DNA from: Vicugna pacos
Taxonomy: Eukaryota; Chordata; Mammalia; Artiodactyla; Camelidae
Direction: 5' to 3'
DNA: 64,000 nt
NCBI RefSeq assembly: GCF_048564905.1
Contig: NC_133015.1
Span: 6,302,501 to 6,366,500 of the forward strand
The stretch's first letter is position 1; each line of letters begins with the position of its first letter. This document shows positions 46,441-57,681 of the stretch, in pieces. The position numbers and the translations under genes were made by a program. The notes below the pieces were generated by a model. It had not been told where the DNA came from and ran no database searches. It saw only the letters and a program-made list of their open reading frames with translations.

Positions 46441-48584
46441 CATGAGAAAAAAAAAAATCAAGTCTAAAATGTATCTCTTCAGTCTTAACCCTTAACATTT
46501 TACCTATGTGTCTCCCGGAGGGCTAAAAACAATGCTGTTTTGTTCAAAGATCATTTGTTAAGGTGATTAAATTGACTTAAACTGAAGACTAACTTTAAAA
46601 ATGTTGTGTAGAAGTTACATGGCTAATGACCAAAAGAATGATTGTATTGCAAATGGGCTAATTTGTTTTCTTCCTGAGTTTACTATTACTCACATTTTCT
46701 TATATCAAACATAATGGACTGCTTCAGGATTTTTAAATCACAATTTGGCCGTGTAAGAAGTGACGATATACTGATGAAGTTTCATAGATCAGTTTCATTG
46801 GCCGCACAGGAAATTTGACAATGTCAATTTACAAAAGAGAACTCTTCCTATTAGACACTTTTCTTCATAAATTTTACTTTATTCCACGAATTTCATATCT
46901 CATCTTCCATCCAAGGCAGAAAATGCCATATGTAGTAAATGCTCAGATTCTCATCAGATATGCCAGGACTAAGAAATAACTACTTTTTAGAGGAGAAAAA
47001 TTGTTTAATACATTGGAAACTTCTTTCATACTACTTCAAAATCCTACTTGCCTCCCTACTGCTTCACTCACTGTGTGACAACCGGTGACACAAAGGGCTT
47101 TAATCAGCTTCATGCAGTTGCAATCCAACAGTGCCTTACTTCTGACCCACACTGTGTACTGCTTGCTTCTTGCTCTGGGCTTCCCTGATGCTGCAACAGC
47201 TCTGCAAGGTTAATGCACATCCCACACACATGCATGACCTGTATTTGTGGCAGAGTTAATGCTTACAATTGACTAATAGGGACCCATATCAAGAGATGAA
47301 TCCTACCTCTCTTTTTGTGTCCTGGGTAGAAAGTCTGAGGATAGAGTTCATAGGTTTATCCACAGATTTCTCCGAGTCAGAGATCAGGGAATTGCATCAA
47401 TAACTAACTTTACAACAGATATTTCTACTGACTTCCGTCCTTGTACATTCCACTTCTCCTAGTTCATTTCACAGCTGTCCTCTTCCCTCCATCCCTTACT
47501 TCTGCTGCCTGAGACCACTTTGCAAATATACTACCTGCATGCATGCCATTGAATCAGGCTGTTTCAGGAGAACTCAGACTAAAACTTGGAGATGTGTTTT
47601 TTTAATCAGACTAATTTTACTCACTATGGTTATGGATGGGGCTGACCTAATCACCAATAATTCAGATGTGAATTCCAACAAAATTACAATTTTGTACATG
47701 TCTTGTACATAACGCATACCACTGATCTTTCAAATTATTCATGAAAAGTTGAAATGGCAAATATGTATGCCGCTAACATCAAGGTTCTATTTCAAATTCC
47801 AGGGTGTTGACAGAGTGACTCAGCCATGGAGAATTATCTAAATATGTGGTGGAACTGTAAACAGGAAAATTTCAATTAGTTGATTATTAATTGGACTCAG
47901 CTGTAGCGAATGGCCACAGTACTGCTAACATTTTGCAGTTACCTACAGCTATTAGGAAGAGATGTCACTAACACTATCTTATTTGGTTTCGGTTTTAAAG
48001 CAGAGACAGTGGAGTTTACATTCTTTCCCTAAGATATTATAGCTTGAACAATGCAGCATTAGAAACTGACTCCAAATCCTATTCCCTTGCCTTTAAATTG
48101 CATCACTCTTTGTGTTTGCTGTCCACTTAACTCTACAGCATCCTTAGGAAACTTTGTGTGAACTGAATGGAGCAATCACTCAACAGTACTCATTTGTTAG
48201 TTAATAGTTATATATATGTGCACTGTCATTAAGGTATATACTATTTATGTGGGTACACTTACGAGTAGACATTGCAGTAATCATTTGTGCTTTAAAATGC
48301 AGCATAATTTAAATGAGATTATTTCAATCTCTATGTGAAACTTATCTTAATACTGTTAGAGGCAACAATGAGTTGTCCTTAATTTAGTAAGTCACATGGT
48401 GAACTTCTGTAAAATTTGTCCACATATTCTGATTCATCTGTGATACACATTGGATAACCAAATGTAAAGGGCATATAGGACTTTATCTGACCCTTAGCTA
48501 TAACTAACATCACAAGCCCTTTTTTTCTCATAGCATATGAATTGTTTATACTTCCTCATGACGATGAATAAAAAAAGCCTGCTA
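46441..48584. other. Unassigned stretch
   Basis: About 2.1 kb, no gene. 47500-47590 ('ttcaggagaactcagactaa') may be the end of an old LTR or DNA element, but I cannot place it. Confidence 0.45.
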
Positions 48585-49203
48585 TTCAAAATTCTACAAT
48601 CCAGCAATCCCACGCCTGGGCATAAATCTGGAAAAACTATAATTTGAAAAGACACATGCACTCTAATGTTCATAGTGGCACTATTTACAATAGCCAAGAC
48701 AGTTGACTGGATAATGACGATGTGGTATATATACTATGGAATATTACTCAGCCATGAAAAGAATGAAATAATGCCATTTGTAGCAACGTGGATGGACTGA
48801 GAGATTACCATATTGAGTGAAGTGAGTCAGAGAAAGACAAATATCATATGATACCACTTATATGTGGCATTTAAAAAAAATGATACAAATTCTATTTACA
48901 AACCAAAAACAGACTCAGGGACAGAGAAAACAAACTATGATTACCAAAGGGGAAAGGGCAGGGAGGGATAAATTAGGAATTGGGGATTAACAGACACATA
49001 TTACTATAAATAAAATAGATAAACAACAAGGACCTACTGTATAGTGTAGGGAACTACATTCCATTCCTGGTAATAACAAGATGGAAAAGAATCCGAAAAG
49101 AAAAAATACGTATGTATGCATATGTATAACTGAATCCCTTTGATGTACACCAGGAACTAACATTGTAAATCAACTGCACTTCAATAAAATCTTTTGAAAA
49201 AAA
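48585..49203 (+). mobile_element. L1 LINE, ORF2 end and 3' UTR
   Basis: Sense L1 from 'aatccagcaatcccacgcct' (ORF2 C-terminus) through 'ctcagccatgaaaagaatga', 'gtagcaacgtggatggactg' and 'gggagggataaattaggaat' to 'aaatcaactgcacttcaata' and an A-rich tail. About 615 bases. The frame is broken, and the minus frame at 48494-48697 is antisense to it. Confidence 0.92.
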
Positions 49204-50049
49204 TCTGTTTGTATGAAATTCCAATTAAGAAAAAGTAAGAACTTAGTGGAAAAAGAAAGGAGTATAAGTATATTTCACTAAGATTTCAGGGCTGATTTTC
49301 TTAGGTAGGTTCATATTCTTTGAAGATGATTTTTGTGGTTGTTGTCATGTACTTTTACGTGTTTCCCTCTGGTACAACAGCATTTACAATGAGTGTCCTG
49401 ACTGTTAAGGGTTAGAGTTACAGGAAAAAGCAAACTGGAAAGGTGCTGGACTGATTATATTATCTGCTCTCGCTGGTTGAAAATGCAAAATGCTACCTTG
49501 GAGAGAATACACAGAAACAGAAGTTAAAGATACTTAAAATATACCTTTTGGCAATTTAGCAGTTGTGAGTACCAAGTGCATCTAATTATATTCCCTCTGC
49601 TATTTACATCTAGTCTTGAAAAAACATCATCTTGTCAGTAGTCAGGACATTTCTGACTAAGCAAATAAATGTTGGGCTGATGAGATTGAAGTTTTAACAT
49701 ACAAAGAAAAATACATATCTTCTGCTCTCTCCAGTTCACCTTAGATCCTGGCCAAAGGGAATCTTTCCAAAAGGCTAATGCCATCATTTTATACATCTCA
49801 TTAATATTCTTGAATTATTTAATGTAACAGCATTGCCAATTAGGTATCTTCTCACATGGCTACTCAAAAACAGCATTAGTGGCTCTTTGGAGTCTAGTGA
49901 TGGGAAGGGTTCCGAGGCAACAGACAGGATAAATGGGAAAGTGTGCCATTTTTGCTTAAAAAATCAGAGTGGAGCAGGATATCTGAGTACCTTTTAAAAG
50001 TACGTGAATTTGTGATTGCATCTATTTGACAACGCCGTCAGCCTTAGCT
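49204..50049. other. Unassigned stretch
   Basis: No gene or named repeat. Confidence 0.5.
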
Positions 50050-50630
50050 CTTCTTCATCATCCTCTGGTCCCATAGCCAGGTGACGATGCTCACAGTTCT
50101 TGAATGAGCTCTTGCATCGCTGACCTCTGAGTTCTTGCTCAGGCTCTGCCTTCTGCTTGAAATTCCAAGCCCCGCGTAAAGTACATTGGCCAGCTTCTGT
50201 GTCTTGGAAAACTGAACTTAATCATCTCTTCTACTATTAAATCTTCCCGGATTCACTAGAGAACAGTGAATTCCAGCTTCCATGGTACCTCAGTTTATCT
50301 CAGTGCATAGCTTACTTCGTGCACTCATTGATTTAGTCTTTTCCTCAGCAAAAACTATAGCAGTAAACATAGCACATATGCATAGTCTAGGCAAGGAACT
50401 ATATGAATGCTTGTGAGTAATATAGAAATGCTTCTCTGAATATTTTTATCCAGTCTTAGGACCTCTCATAAATATTCATAACTGTGTTACAAGCATTTAT
50501 TTATTTTTGTCTCCCATATAATAAAAATATAGGCTCTTTGGAAGACTGATTGGAACATATATTTATTTGTATTCTTCATGTTTAGTACAGTGCCTGATAT
50601 AACGTCAGTGTGCAAAGCTTTTTAATGGGA
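50050..50630 (+). mobile_element. L2 LINE, 3' end
   Basis: The right part is clear sense L2 3' UTR: 'tttatttatttttgtctccc' (50496-50515), 'ataggctctttggaagactg', 'atttatttgtattcttcatg' and 'tttagtacagtgcctgatat' (50581-50600). The left part ('gctctgccttctgcttgaaa', 50143-50162) fits the 'AVPSAWNALP' end of the L2 ORF2 at DNA level. The left limit is vague. Confidence 0.68.
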
Positions 50631-51417
50631 TTAAATTGATTTAATAGCCCTTTGGGATAGTAGCCCCTAATTGTATTTCCTCAGCCTGGTTATACATGCT
50701 GCAATTACAAACTTACATGACTTACAGTACAGTAGTGGGTCCAGAGCAGGATTACATTGGGGAAAAAGTGAGAAAGGGTGACTAAGAGAAGTACGCAATA
50801 TCATAGCCTATTACTCAGAGAAACATGAGTCCTTTATTAGACATTAAAATGTGTCCTCTTAAAAATAAAATATTTAAAATATTTAAAGCAATTATTTTTA
50901 ACCTCTTAGAAATAAAATGCAACACTTAAATGAGAAATATGTAGACTGTCCAGGGGAGGATAGTAATATTAAGCGATCAGCAGAAGTCAGCGGAGAAAAT
51001 TCGACTCACAGCTGCATAATATTACAAATATGCTTTCAGAACACAGAAGAAACCTTGGATATATTCTATCTGTCTATTTAATTTATCAGCCTTCTCTCTA
51101 TTTCTCTATCATCTATATATCCATCTAGAATTAGAATAGAAAACCAGGAAAAAGGGATCAACATAAGCAATTCATTATTTTACATCTCTTTATAACTGTT
51201 TTCATAGATCATAGCTCAGCTTCTAAAGTTATTCAGTTCTTTCCTTATTTTCTAGCGGCAAGACACACCAAATGAACAAAGGGCTTTGATTGACACATGT
51301 GTGTTATAAATCACAAGGAGCTCCTTTCCTCAAATTACTAAGTGCCTTGAGCAGGTAACTTCTTTGTCCCTCGTGGTCATTGTCCACATAGAAGATAAAC
51401 ACAATGCACAGCTCTGA
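50631..51417. other. Unassigned spacer
   Basis: No gene or named repeat; a TCTAT-rich patch lies near 51064-51125. Confidence 0.5.
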
Positions 51418-51491
51418 CCTTCTCTCTCCCGCCCTGTCTCTTTCTCTCACACTCACACACACACGCACACACACATACACACTCACACACC
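51418..51491. repeat. Pyrimidine-rich / CA microsatellite
   Basis: CT-rich sequence running into ACAC units interrupted by G or T. The minus frame 51304-51486 is an artefact of this repeat. Confidence 0.9.
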
Positions 51492-51541
51492 TTGTCTAAT
51501 CTAGCCAACAAAGTAAGTCCTTTTAAAACTTGTTACTGACA

Positions 51542-51870
51542 AATGCTGGATCCTATGGTAAGTCTATTTTTAGTTTTTTGAGAAAGCTCCATACTGTTTT
51601 CCATAATGGCTGCACCAAACTGCATTCCCACCAGCAGTGTAGGAGGATTCCCTTTGCTCCACAGCCTCTCCAGCATTTGTCATTTGTGGATTTTTGAATG
51701 GTGGCCATTCTGACTAGTGTGAGGTGATGCCTCCTTGTAGTTTTGATTTGCATTTCTCTGATGATTAGTGATATTGAGTATTTTTTCATGTGTCTATTGG
51801 CCATTTATATGTCTTCATTGGAGAATTGCTTGTTTACCATATGATCCAGCAATCCCACTCTTGGGCATGA
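51542..51870 (-). mobile_element. L1 ORF2 C-terminal fragment with inversion junction
   Basis: 51542 to about 51832 is antisense L1 ORF2 with a well-kept frame. The minus-strand open reading frame 51553-51804 (83 codons) includes '[20 protein letters not shown]', '[20 protein letters not shown]' and '[20 protein letters not shown]', the cysteine/tryptophan-rich C-terminus of L1 ORF2p. At 51833 the sequence flips to sense L1 ('ttaccatatgatccagcaat', 'cccactcttgggcat') for about 38 bases and then leaves L1 with no 3' UTR or A-tail. The outer edges therefore carry inverted copies of the 'CCATATGATCCAGCA' region. It looks like an inverted insertion that later lost its 3' end. Confidence 0.85.
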
Positions 51871-53300
51871 TTTTACTGTATGTTCATAGTGCACACTTTA
51901 ACATATACAAAATAATTTTCTTTAAATGTGGACAAAATTTTACCTAGTAAAATGATACATACCATGTTTTATATCTTCACATACTAAAAAGTGGATTGAT
52001 TATAACAACTCCCACTAAAAACGTTCTGATGCATAAAATGAATTAGCCATAATTTTTGTGGTCTCTTACGTTACATTTTTCTTACCTTCATTATGGCCTC
52101 TATGTTTGGCAAGTAGTATAAAGGACCATAATAAAGTTATTATTTTTATAATAAAATGTTCAGAGACTATGAGGAGTGGAAGGGTAGCAATACCTGGAAA
52201 TGCTGTTTCAGATACATCACTATGCAATTTCAATGTATTGCAATTCCAAAACAAATCATGAGACTTACTCTTTGTTTGTTTCTTGTTTGTTCTAATCAAA
52301 ACATGAATAAATTTACCAGTTATTGTATTCCAGAAGCCATTATTTTTTTTTCTTGGAATTTTGGTATAGTTTCACTTTATGGAATAAGTCATATCTGATT
52401 TATAATAGAATTTTAATATACACACCTATATAAATAATGTCATATGTTGAAAATAGCATGCATTCACAAGGTACAAATAAGGACAGTTAATTAACTGGTA
52501 TTTTGTGGCATTTGAAGCTACGGAAATGAAGCAAATATCTCTGCCTTCAAAATGTCTAACACAAGCTTTTTATTTTTTAAATTAGTTAAATCAGTGTTAA
52601 CTAGAAAAATTAAAACGACTGAGTACATCTAATTACCTAAGCACTCTGGGGAGTCGAGGTAGATGCTGAAGAAAATAATTGGTCTTCATTATATTCAGAA
52701 TTCTCTACAAAGAATCAGTGCTTAGTGGCAGCTCTGTTTTGCTCAAAGATAGAAAATGAAATCATACACTTTATTGAATCTTCTTTTTTCCCTGTGGATT
52801 TTTCCCTCCCACAAAAGGAAAATGGACTAAAATCCACCTTTTTAAAAAGAGTTAATGTTTGTTTTCTATATGGCATGCTTTCTATACAAGACATACTGTC
52901 AAATATCTATTTTTATTAACATAAGCGTATTTAAATAGACAAGTTGTAATTGCCCAAACATTTTCATCTGTGAACTTAGATAATAAGAGATAACAAGAAA
53001 TATGTTTTATCTTGATGTGAAGACAAAACTCTATTTTGCCTAAAAGTCCTGTGGTAACACATGATAAAATATATGACATATCTAATCTCACAATAATAAA
53101 TTACTTTTTCCTTATATTTTATCCCCCATATAACAGGTTAATAAATATTTTAAGAGAATAGCATAAGACAGTGGTTCTCAGAGTTTTGGATTTCAAAAAA
53201 TTACGAAGAAGTTGAGAGACTTGTGTAATATAATTGCCAAATTTTCTCTAATTAGGTCAAACTATTAAAAGTAAATCAAATGGGAAACTCAAAACAGAGT
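51871..53300. other. Unassigned stretch
   Basis: No gene or named repeat. Overlapping frames at 52058-52398 lack domains. Confidence 0.5.
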
Positions 53301-53337
53301 GAGGAGGAGAAAGAGAAGGATAAGGAAGAGGAGGAAA
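53301..53337 (+). repeat. Polypurine (GGA-rich) tract
   Basis: Thirty-seven bases of G and A with a single T, mostly GAG/GGA words. Confidence 0.9.
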
Positions 53338-53869
53338 CAAGAAACTAAAAAGATAAAAATGTCATGTACCAGCATTTAAATTGCTATTCAAAGAGTCTGT
53401 TGTCATTTTGTGGGAAAGGCATATGTCTTCCAAATTTCCCCTTCATTTGGAACATTTACTAAACAACAACAGCAAATATTATCTCCAAAAAACTAAGCCC
53501 AAAAATATATTCAGGTCTTTACAGAGCTTAGATACATATTATTTTTTTCATCTATTTCAAAGATCATCAAAAACAGATTTTCTACTGTGACATATGTGCT
53601 CACATGAACAGTTGATTTTATTTACTGGAATTACAAATTACATGATTTTGGGAGTACTTATTTGTAGATACTTGATAGTAACAGATAGTATAAAGTGCAT
53701 GCACACTATAAAGTGTAAGCATCACCTCCAGTATAGCAGAACAGAAAGAGACAGGCAGAACTTGGAATTGTCTATTTTGTGGGAAAGAAATTAAGAAAGC
53801 AAAAGTGCCAAACATAAATAGTCAAACAGCTTTTTTGTTGTTGTTGTTGGTGTGAATAACACTTAGAAC
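53338..53869. other. Unassigned spacer
   Basis: No gene or named repeat. A (TTG)n run lies at about 53836-53848. Confidence 0.5.
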
Positions 53870-54035
53870 ACACCTGTGTAACAGACACTTGGTATGTTTA
53901 TTACAGTCAATCTCACAACTGAAATTGGAGTTAGCACCAATATTTTATGATTGTGAACTCTAAGCTCAGAGATGTTAAGGTAGTGCTTGACAGACACTAG
54001 TAGGTAGAAGAGAAATAAATTGAACCTAATTCCTT
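53870..54035 (-). mobile_element. MIR SINE
   Basis: Antisense MIR: 'cagtcaatctcacaactgaa', 'gcaccaatattttatgattg', 'aagctcagagatgttaaggt', 'cagacactagtaggtagaag'. Diverged, about 165 bases. Confidence 0.7.
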
Positions 54036-54756
54036 CTGATTTCAAAGTTTGTTTTTGTTTCACTTTACATGGGCTACCACCTTATATTTTTGGCACTCTT
54101 TACTGGCATCTTCTTATGAAAATTAAAGTGAGCAATATGTTACTTTAAAGTTAAATATTTTATTATTTTTATATGTTTAATAGTTTTGACCTAAATAAAT
54201 TGTAAGTTTTCAAGAGGCAAGAAGCATGTCATATATTTCTTCCTCATGTGGGCTTATACAAATGGTTACAACCTAATCCATTTACTCATTGATTTTCTTT
54301 GATTTCAAAAACAACATTAAGTAATACAGTTGTGCTTAATCACAAACTTACTGTTTTTGTTTTGGTAGGCTGTAATGCCATATAATCTTTTGCCTAAACT
54401 TTTCACTTATAAACTAGTTATTTTTAACAACTTTAATTACAATTTATAGAGTGAAAGAAAAAAAAATCCCAGATGGTAATTTACAATGAAAATCATTTGT
54501 CACTCTGGGGTAATTAAAAATTTGCCACTTTTTCTCATTAGCCTTTCCCTGCAACTTAGTTTCTATTGATTTTTGTCTTGAATGGTTGAAAGAAAATTAT
54601 TACAAATTCTATGTACTCTTGAACACTGATCTTAAACCAAGGTCTAATTGCTAAAATTTAGCTCCTATATTCATCAAATTCCACCTGAGCTTGCCATTAT
54701 TTTTCTCTCTTGTAATTAGGCTCTGTCTAGTATCATCAACTCCTATTAAAGCAATA
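54036..54756. other. Unassigned spacer
   Basis: No gene or named repeat. Confidence 0.5.
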
Positions 54757-55149
54757 AGTTCACAGCGATACAGGCCTTCCTCAAAAAAAGAGAACAATCT
54801 CAAATAAACAATCTAACCCACCAGCTAAAAGAATTAGAAAAAGAAGAGCAAAAAAACCCAAAAGTCAACAGAAGGAAGGAAATAATAAAGATCAGGGAGG
54901 AAGTAAATAAAATAGAGATTAAAAGAACAATAGAAAAAAATCAATCAAACCAAAAGCTGGTTTTTTGAAAGAGTAAATAAAATCAACAAACCTCTGGCCA
55001 AACTCACAAAGAAGAAAAAAGAGAGAGCACAAATAAGCAAAATAAAAAAGGAAAGTGGAGAAATTACAACAAATAACATAGAAATACAGAATATCATACG
55101 AGAGTATTATGAAAAACTATATGGAACCAAACTGGATAACCTAGAGGAG

Positions 55150-55605
55150 ATGGACAAGTTTCTAGAAACATACAGTCCACTAAGACTGAGTCAAGAAGAA
55201 ACTGACCACTTGAACAAACTGATCACTAGAAATGAAATCAAATTAGCAATAAAAAACCTCCCTACAAATAAAAGTCCAGGACCGGAAGGCTTCACCGGGG
55301 AATTCTACCAAACATACAAAGAAGAACTCATACCAGTCCTTCCCAAACTCTTCCAGAAGATTGAAAAGGAGGGAATACTCCCAAACTCATTCTATGAAGC
55401 CACCATCACCCTGATACTAAAACCAGGCAAAGACACTACCAAAAAAGAGAATTACAGACCAATATCACTGATGAACATATATGCAAAAATCCTTACCAAA
55501 ATATTAGCAAGTAGAATCCAACAGCACATAAAAAGATTATACATCATGACCAAGGGACCACCCCAGGGACATAAGGGTGGTTCAACATATGCAAATCAAT
55601 CATGA
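55150..55605 (+). pseudogene. L1 ORF2 reverse transcriptase fragment
   Basis: A 151-codon open stretch inside the L1 of 54757-56668. Its translation includes '[20 protein letters not shown]', '[20 protein letters not shown]', '[20 protein letters not shown]' and '[20 protein letters not shown]', the N-terminal (fingers) part of the L1 reverse transcriptase. The open frame also continues upstream without a stop ('[20 protein letters not shown]'), so the methionine is not a true start. The catalytic aspartates are absent because the rest of the domain is deleted. The last 20 or so residues are out of the normal frame. It makes no active enzyme. Confidence 0.93.
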
Positions 55606-55826
55606 GTAAAACAAAATGACAACCTACAGAATGGGAGAAAATTTTTGCAAACAATGAAACCAACAAAGGCTTGATCTCCAGAATATATAAGCAGCTCATT
55701 ACTTAATAAGAAAAAACAAACAACCCAAAATGGGCAGAAGACCTAAACAAGCAATTCTCCAAGGAAGACATACAAATAATCAATGGGCACATGAAAAAAT
55801 GCTGAATATCACTAATTATCAGAGAA

Positions 55827-56166
55827 ATGCAAATCAAAACTACAAGGAGGTATCACCTCACACCAGTCAGAATGGCTGTCATTCAAAAGTCCACAAATGA
55901 CAAATGCTGGAGAGGCTGTGGAGAAAGGGGAACCCTCTTACTGCTGGTGGGAATGCAGTTTGGTGCAGCCACTGTGGAAAACAGTATGGAGGTTCCCCAA
56001 AAGACTAGGAATACACTTACCATATGACCCAGGAATCCCACTCCTGGGCATATATCCAGAAGGAACCCTACTTCAAAAAGACATGTGCACCCCAATGTTC
56101 ATAGCAGCACTATTTCCAATAGCCAAGACACGAAAACAGCCTAAATGTCCATCAACAGATGACTAG
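55827..56166 (+). pseudogene. L1 ORF2 C-terminal fragment
   Basis: Two overlapping frames of the same L1 (55827-56027 and 55897-56166) hold the ORF2p C-terminus: '[20 protein letters not shown]', '[17 protein letters not shown]' in one frame and '[20 protein letters not shown]', '[20 protein letters not shown]', 'MFIAALFPIAKTRKQPKCPS' in the other. A one-base frame change separates the cysteine and tryptophan halves, so no continuous protein is encoded. Confidence 0.88.
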
Positions 56167-56693
56167 ATAAAGAAGATGTGGTGTATTTCTACAATGGAAT
56201 ACTATTCAGCCATAAAAATGACAACATAACGCCATTTGTAGCAACATGGATGTCCCTGGAGAATGTCATTCTAAGTGAAGTAAGCCAGAAAAAGAAAGAA
56301 AAATACCATACGAGATTGCTTATATGGGGAATCTTAAAAAAAGAAAAAGAACATAAATACAAAACAGAAACAGACTCATAGACATAGAATACAAACTTGT
56401 GGTTGCCAAGGGGGAGAGGGGTGGGAAGGGACAGACTGGGATTTCAAAATTTGTAGATACTGACAGGCATATGCAAAACAGATAAACTAGATTATACTGT
56501 ATAGCACAGGGAAATATATACAAGATCTTGTGGTAGCTCACAGTGAAAAAAAATGTGACAATGAATATATGTATGTTCATGTATAACTGAAAAATTGTGC
56601 TCTACACTGGAGTTTGACACAACATTGTAAAATGACTATAACTCAAAAAAAACGTTTAAAAAAAAGATTTGAGGGAAGTTCTTGGACTATTAT

Positions 56694-56718
56694 TTTCTTT
56701 CTTTCTTTTTTTTTTTTT
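56694..56718. repeat. Polypyrimidine tract
   Basis: TTCTTTCTTT followed by a T-run, then AG. It resembles a 3' splice site but has no exon behind it that I can support. Confidence 0.85.
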
Positions 56719-57620
56719 AGTTCTCCATCAAATGTGTGAAGATAGCCTTTAAAAAACAAAATCAAAATCACTTTCTTAAGAAAACTGATGATAGTCTAAT
56801 GTTGGCACAAATAAAGGAAATCCATCACTACCATCCACCAAGACTTGAAAGTATTAAAAATTCTAATGTTGCAAGGGCATTTAAATGTCATCCAGCACAG
56901 TTACACATCTACTCCTCCAGGCCCTTCTTCACAACTGCTAGGCCTACCTTTCACTCCCAGTTGAACACTTCCAGTGGCTGGGAAGAAGATACTTCCAGAA
57001 AAGCTAATTATACCAGTTTATAGCATTACCATTCTTTTGACTACCCCAAATCAGTATAATTTTAATTCTTGTTTTTATATCTTACAGTTTTCAGGAATAT
57101 TTAGGTGCAACTTCAAAATAATTTTTGTATAATGACATTAGCTAGTTCCTCTTGATATTAGAATAAGTCCAAAACTGAGTCACATTTATTTTCCTTCTGA
57201 TAAAGTGACATATACTACTGTAGCCATCTAATGATTGTTGATGTTTCCAGAAAAAAAAATAGCCTTATCTGTTACATGAAAAGCATGCGTGGTTGAATGA
57301 CAATTTCTGAATTTCAACAGACACCCATAGATGGCTTAGGAGAAACTGTCACCTTTTCATTTGCTTATAGTAACGTCAAGCAGGAAATCTACTTTGCATG
57401 AACAATACATACAGAAAATATAACTGGGCTCTCACAAACCTGATATAAAAGGGAGAGTCTAAAGGGTGAGCTTTGATTTCTCTTTTTATCCTTCCCTTTA
57501 CTCTTTTCTTTTAGGGTGATCAGAAGGGAAGGAAGATATAAAATCTCTTTGATGATGAAATCTACAATGGAGTTTCTGATGGGAAAAGAAAATTTAGCTA
57601 ACCACAGGTTAGAACATGAG
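56719..57620. other. Unassigned stretch
   Basis: A 95-codon frame (56736-57023) has ordinary amino-acid composition but no recognisable domain and no start context. I do not call it a gene. Confidence 0.5.
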
Positions 57621-57624
57621 AGTT

Positions 57625-57625
57625 C

Positions 57626-57678
<53 letters not shown>
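57625..57678. repeat. Compound TA/GT microsatellite
   Basis: Eight TA units followed by nineteen perfect GT units. The uninterrupted length suggests it is polymorphic. Confidence 0.96.

Positions 57679-57681
<3 letters not shown>

Larger units (their letters stand above)
54757..56668 (+). mobile_element. L1 LINE, 5'-truncated and internally deleted
   Basis: Sense L1 beginning within ORF2 upstream of the reverse transcriptase core ('acagcgatacaggccttcct'). It runs through the RT fingers region to about 55603, then jumps at 55603-55620 to the region near 'acctacagaatgggagaaaa' and continues to the 3' UTR end ('acacaacattgtaaaatgac', A-rich tail). By comparison with the usual ORF2 layout about 1.2 kb is missing, including the FADD/YADD active site. 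The short word ACAAAATGA at the junction occurs on both sides in the L1 consensus as I recall it, which suggests deletion by microhomology. Divergence looks low, so this is one of the younger insertions in the window. Confidence 0.93.

Noticed and set aside
56694-57023. Polypyrimidine tract plus AG followed by a 95-codon frame, resembling a 3' splice site and exon
   Set aside because: No matching donor, no recognisable protein and no neighbouring exon; the tract lies just past an L1 tail, where simple repeats are common.
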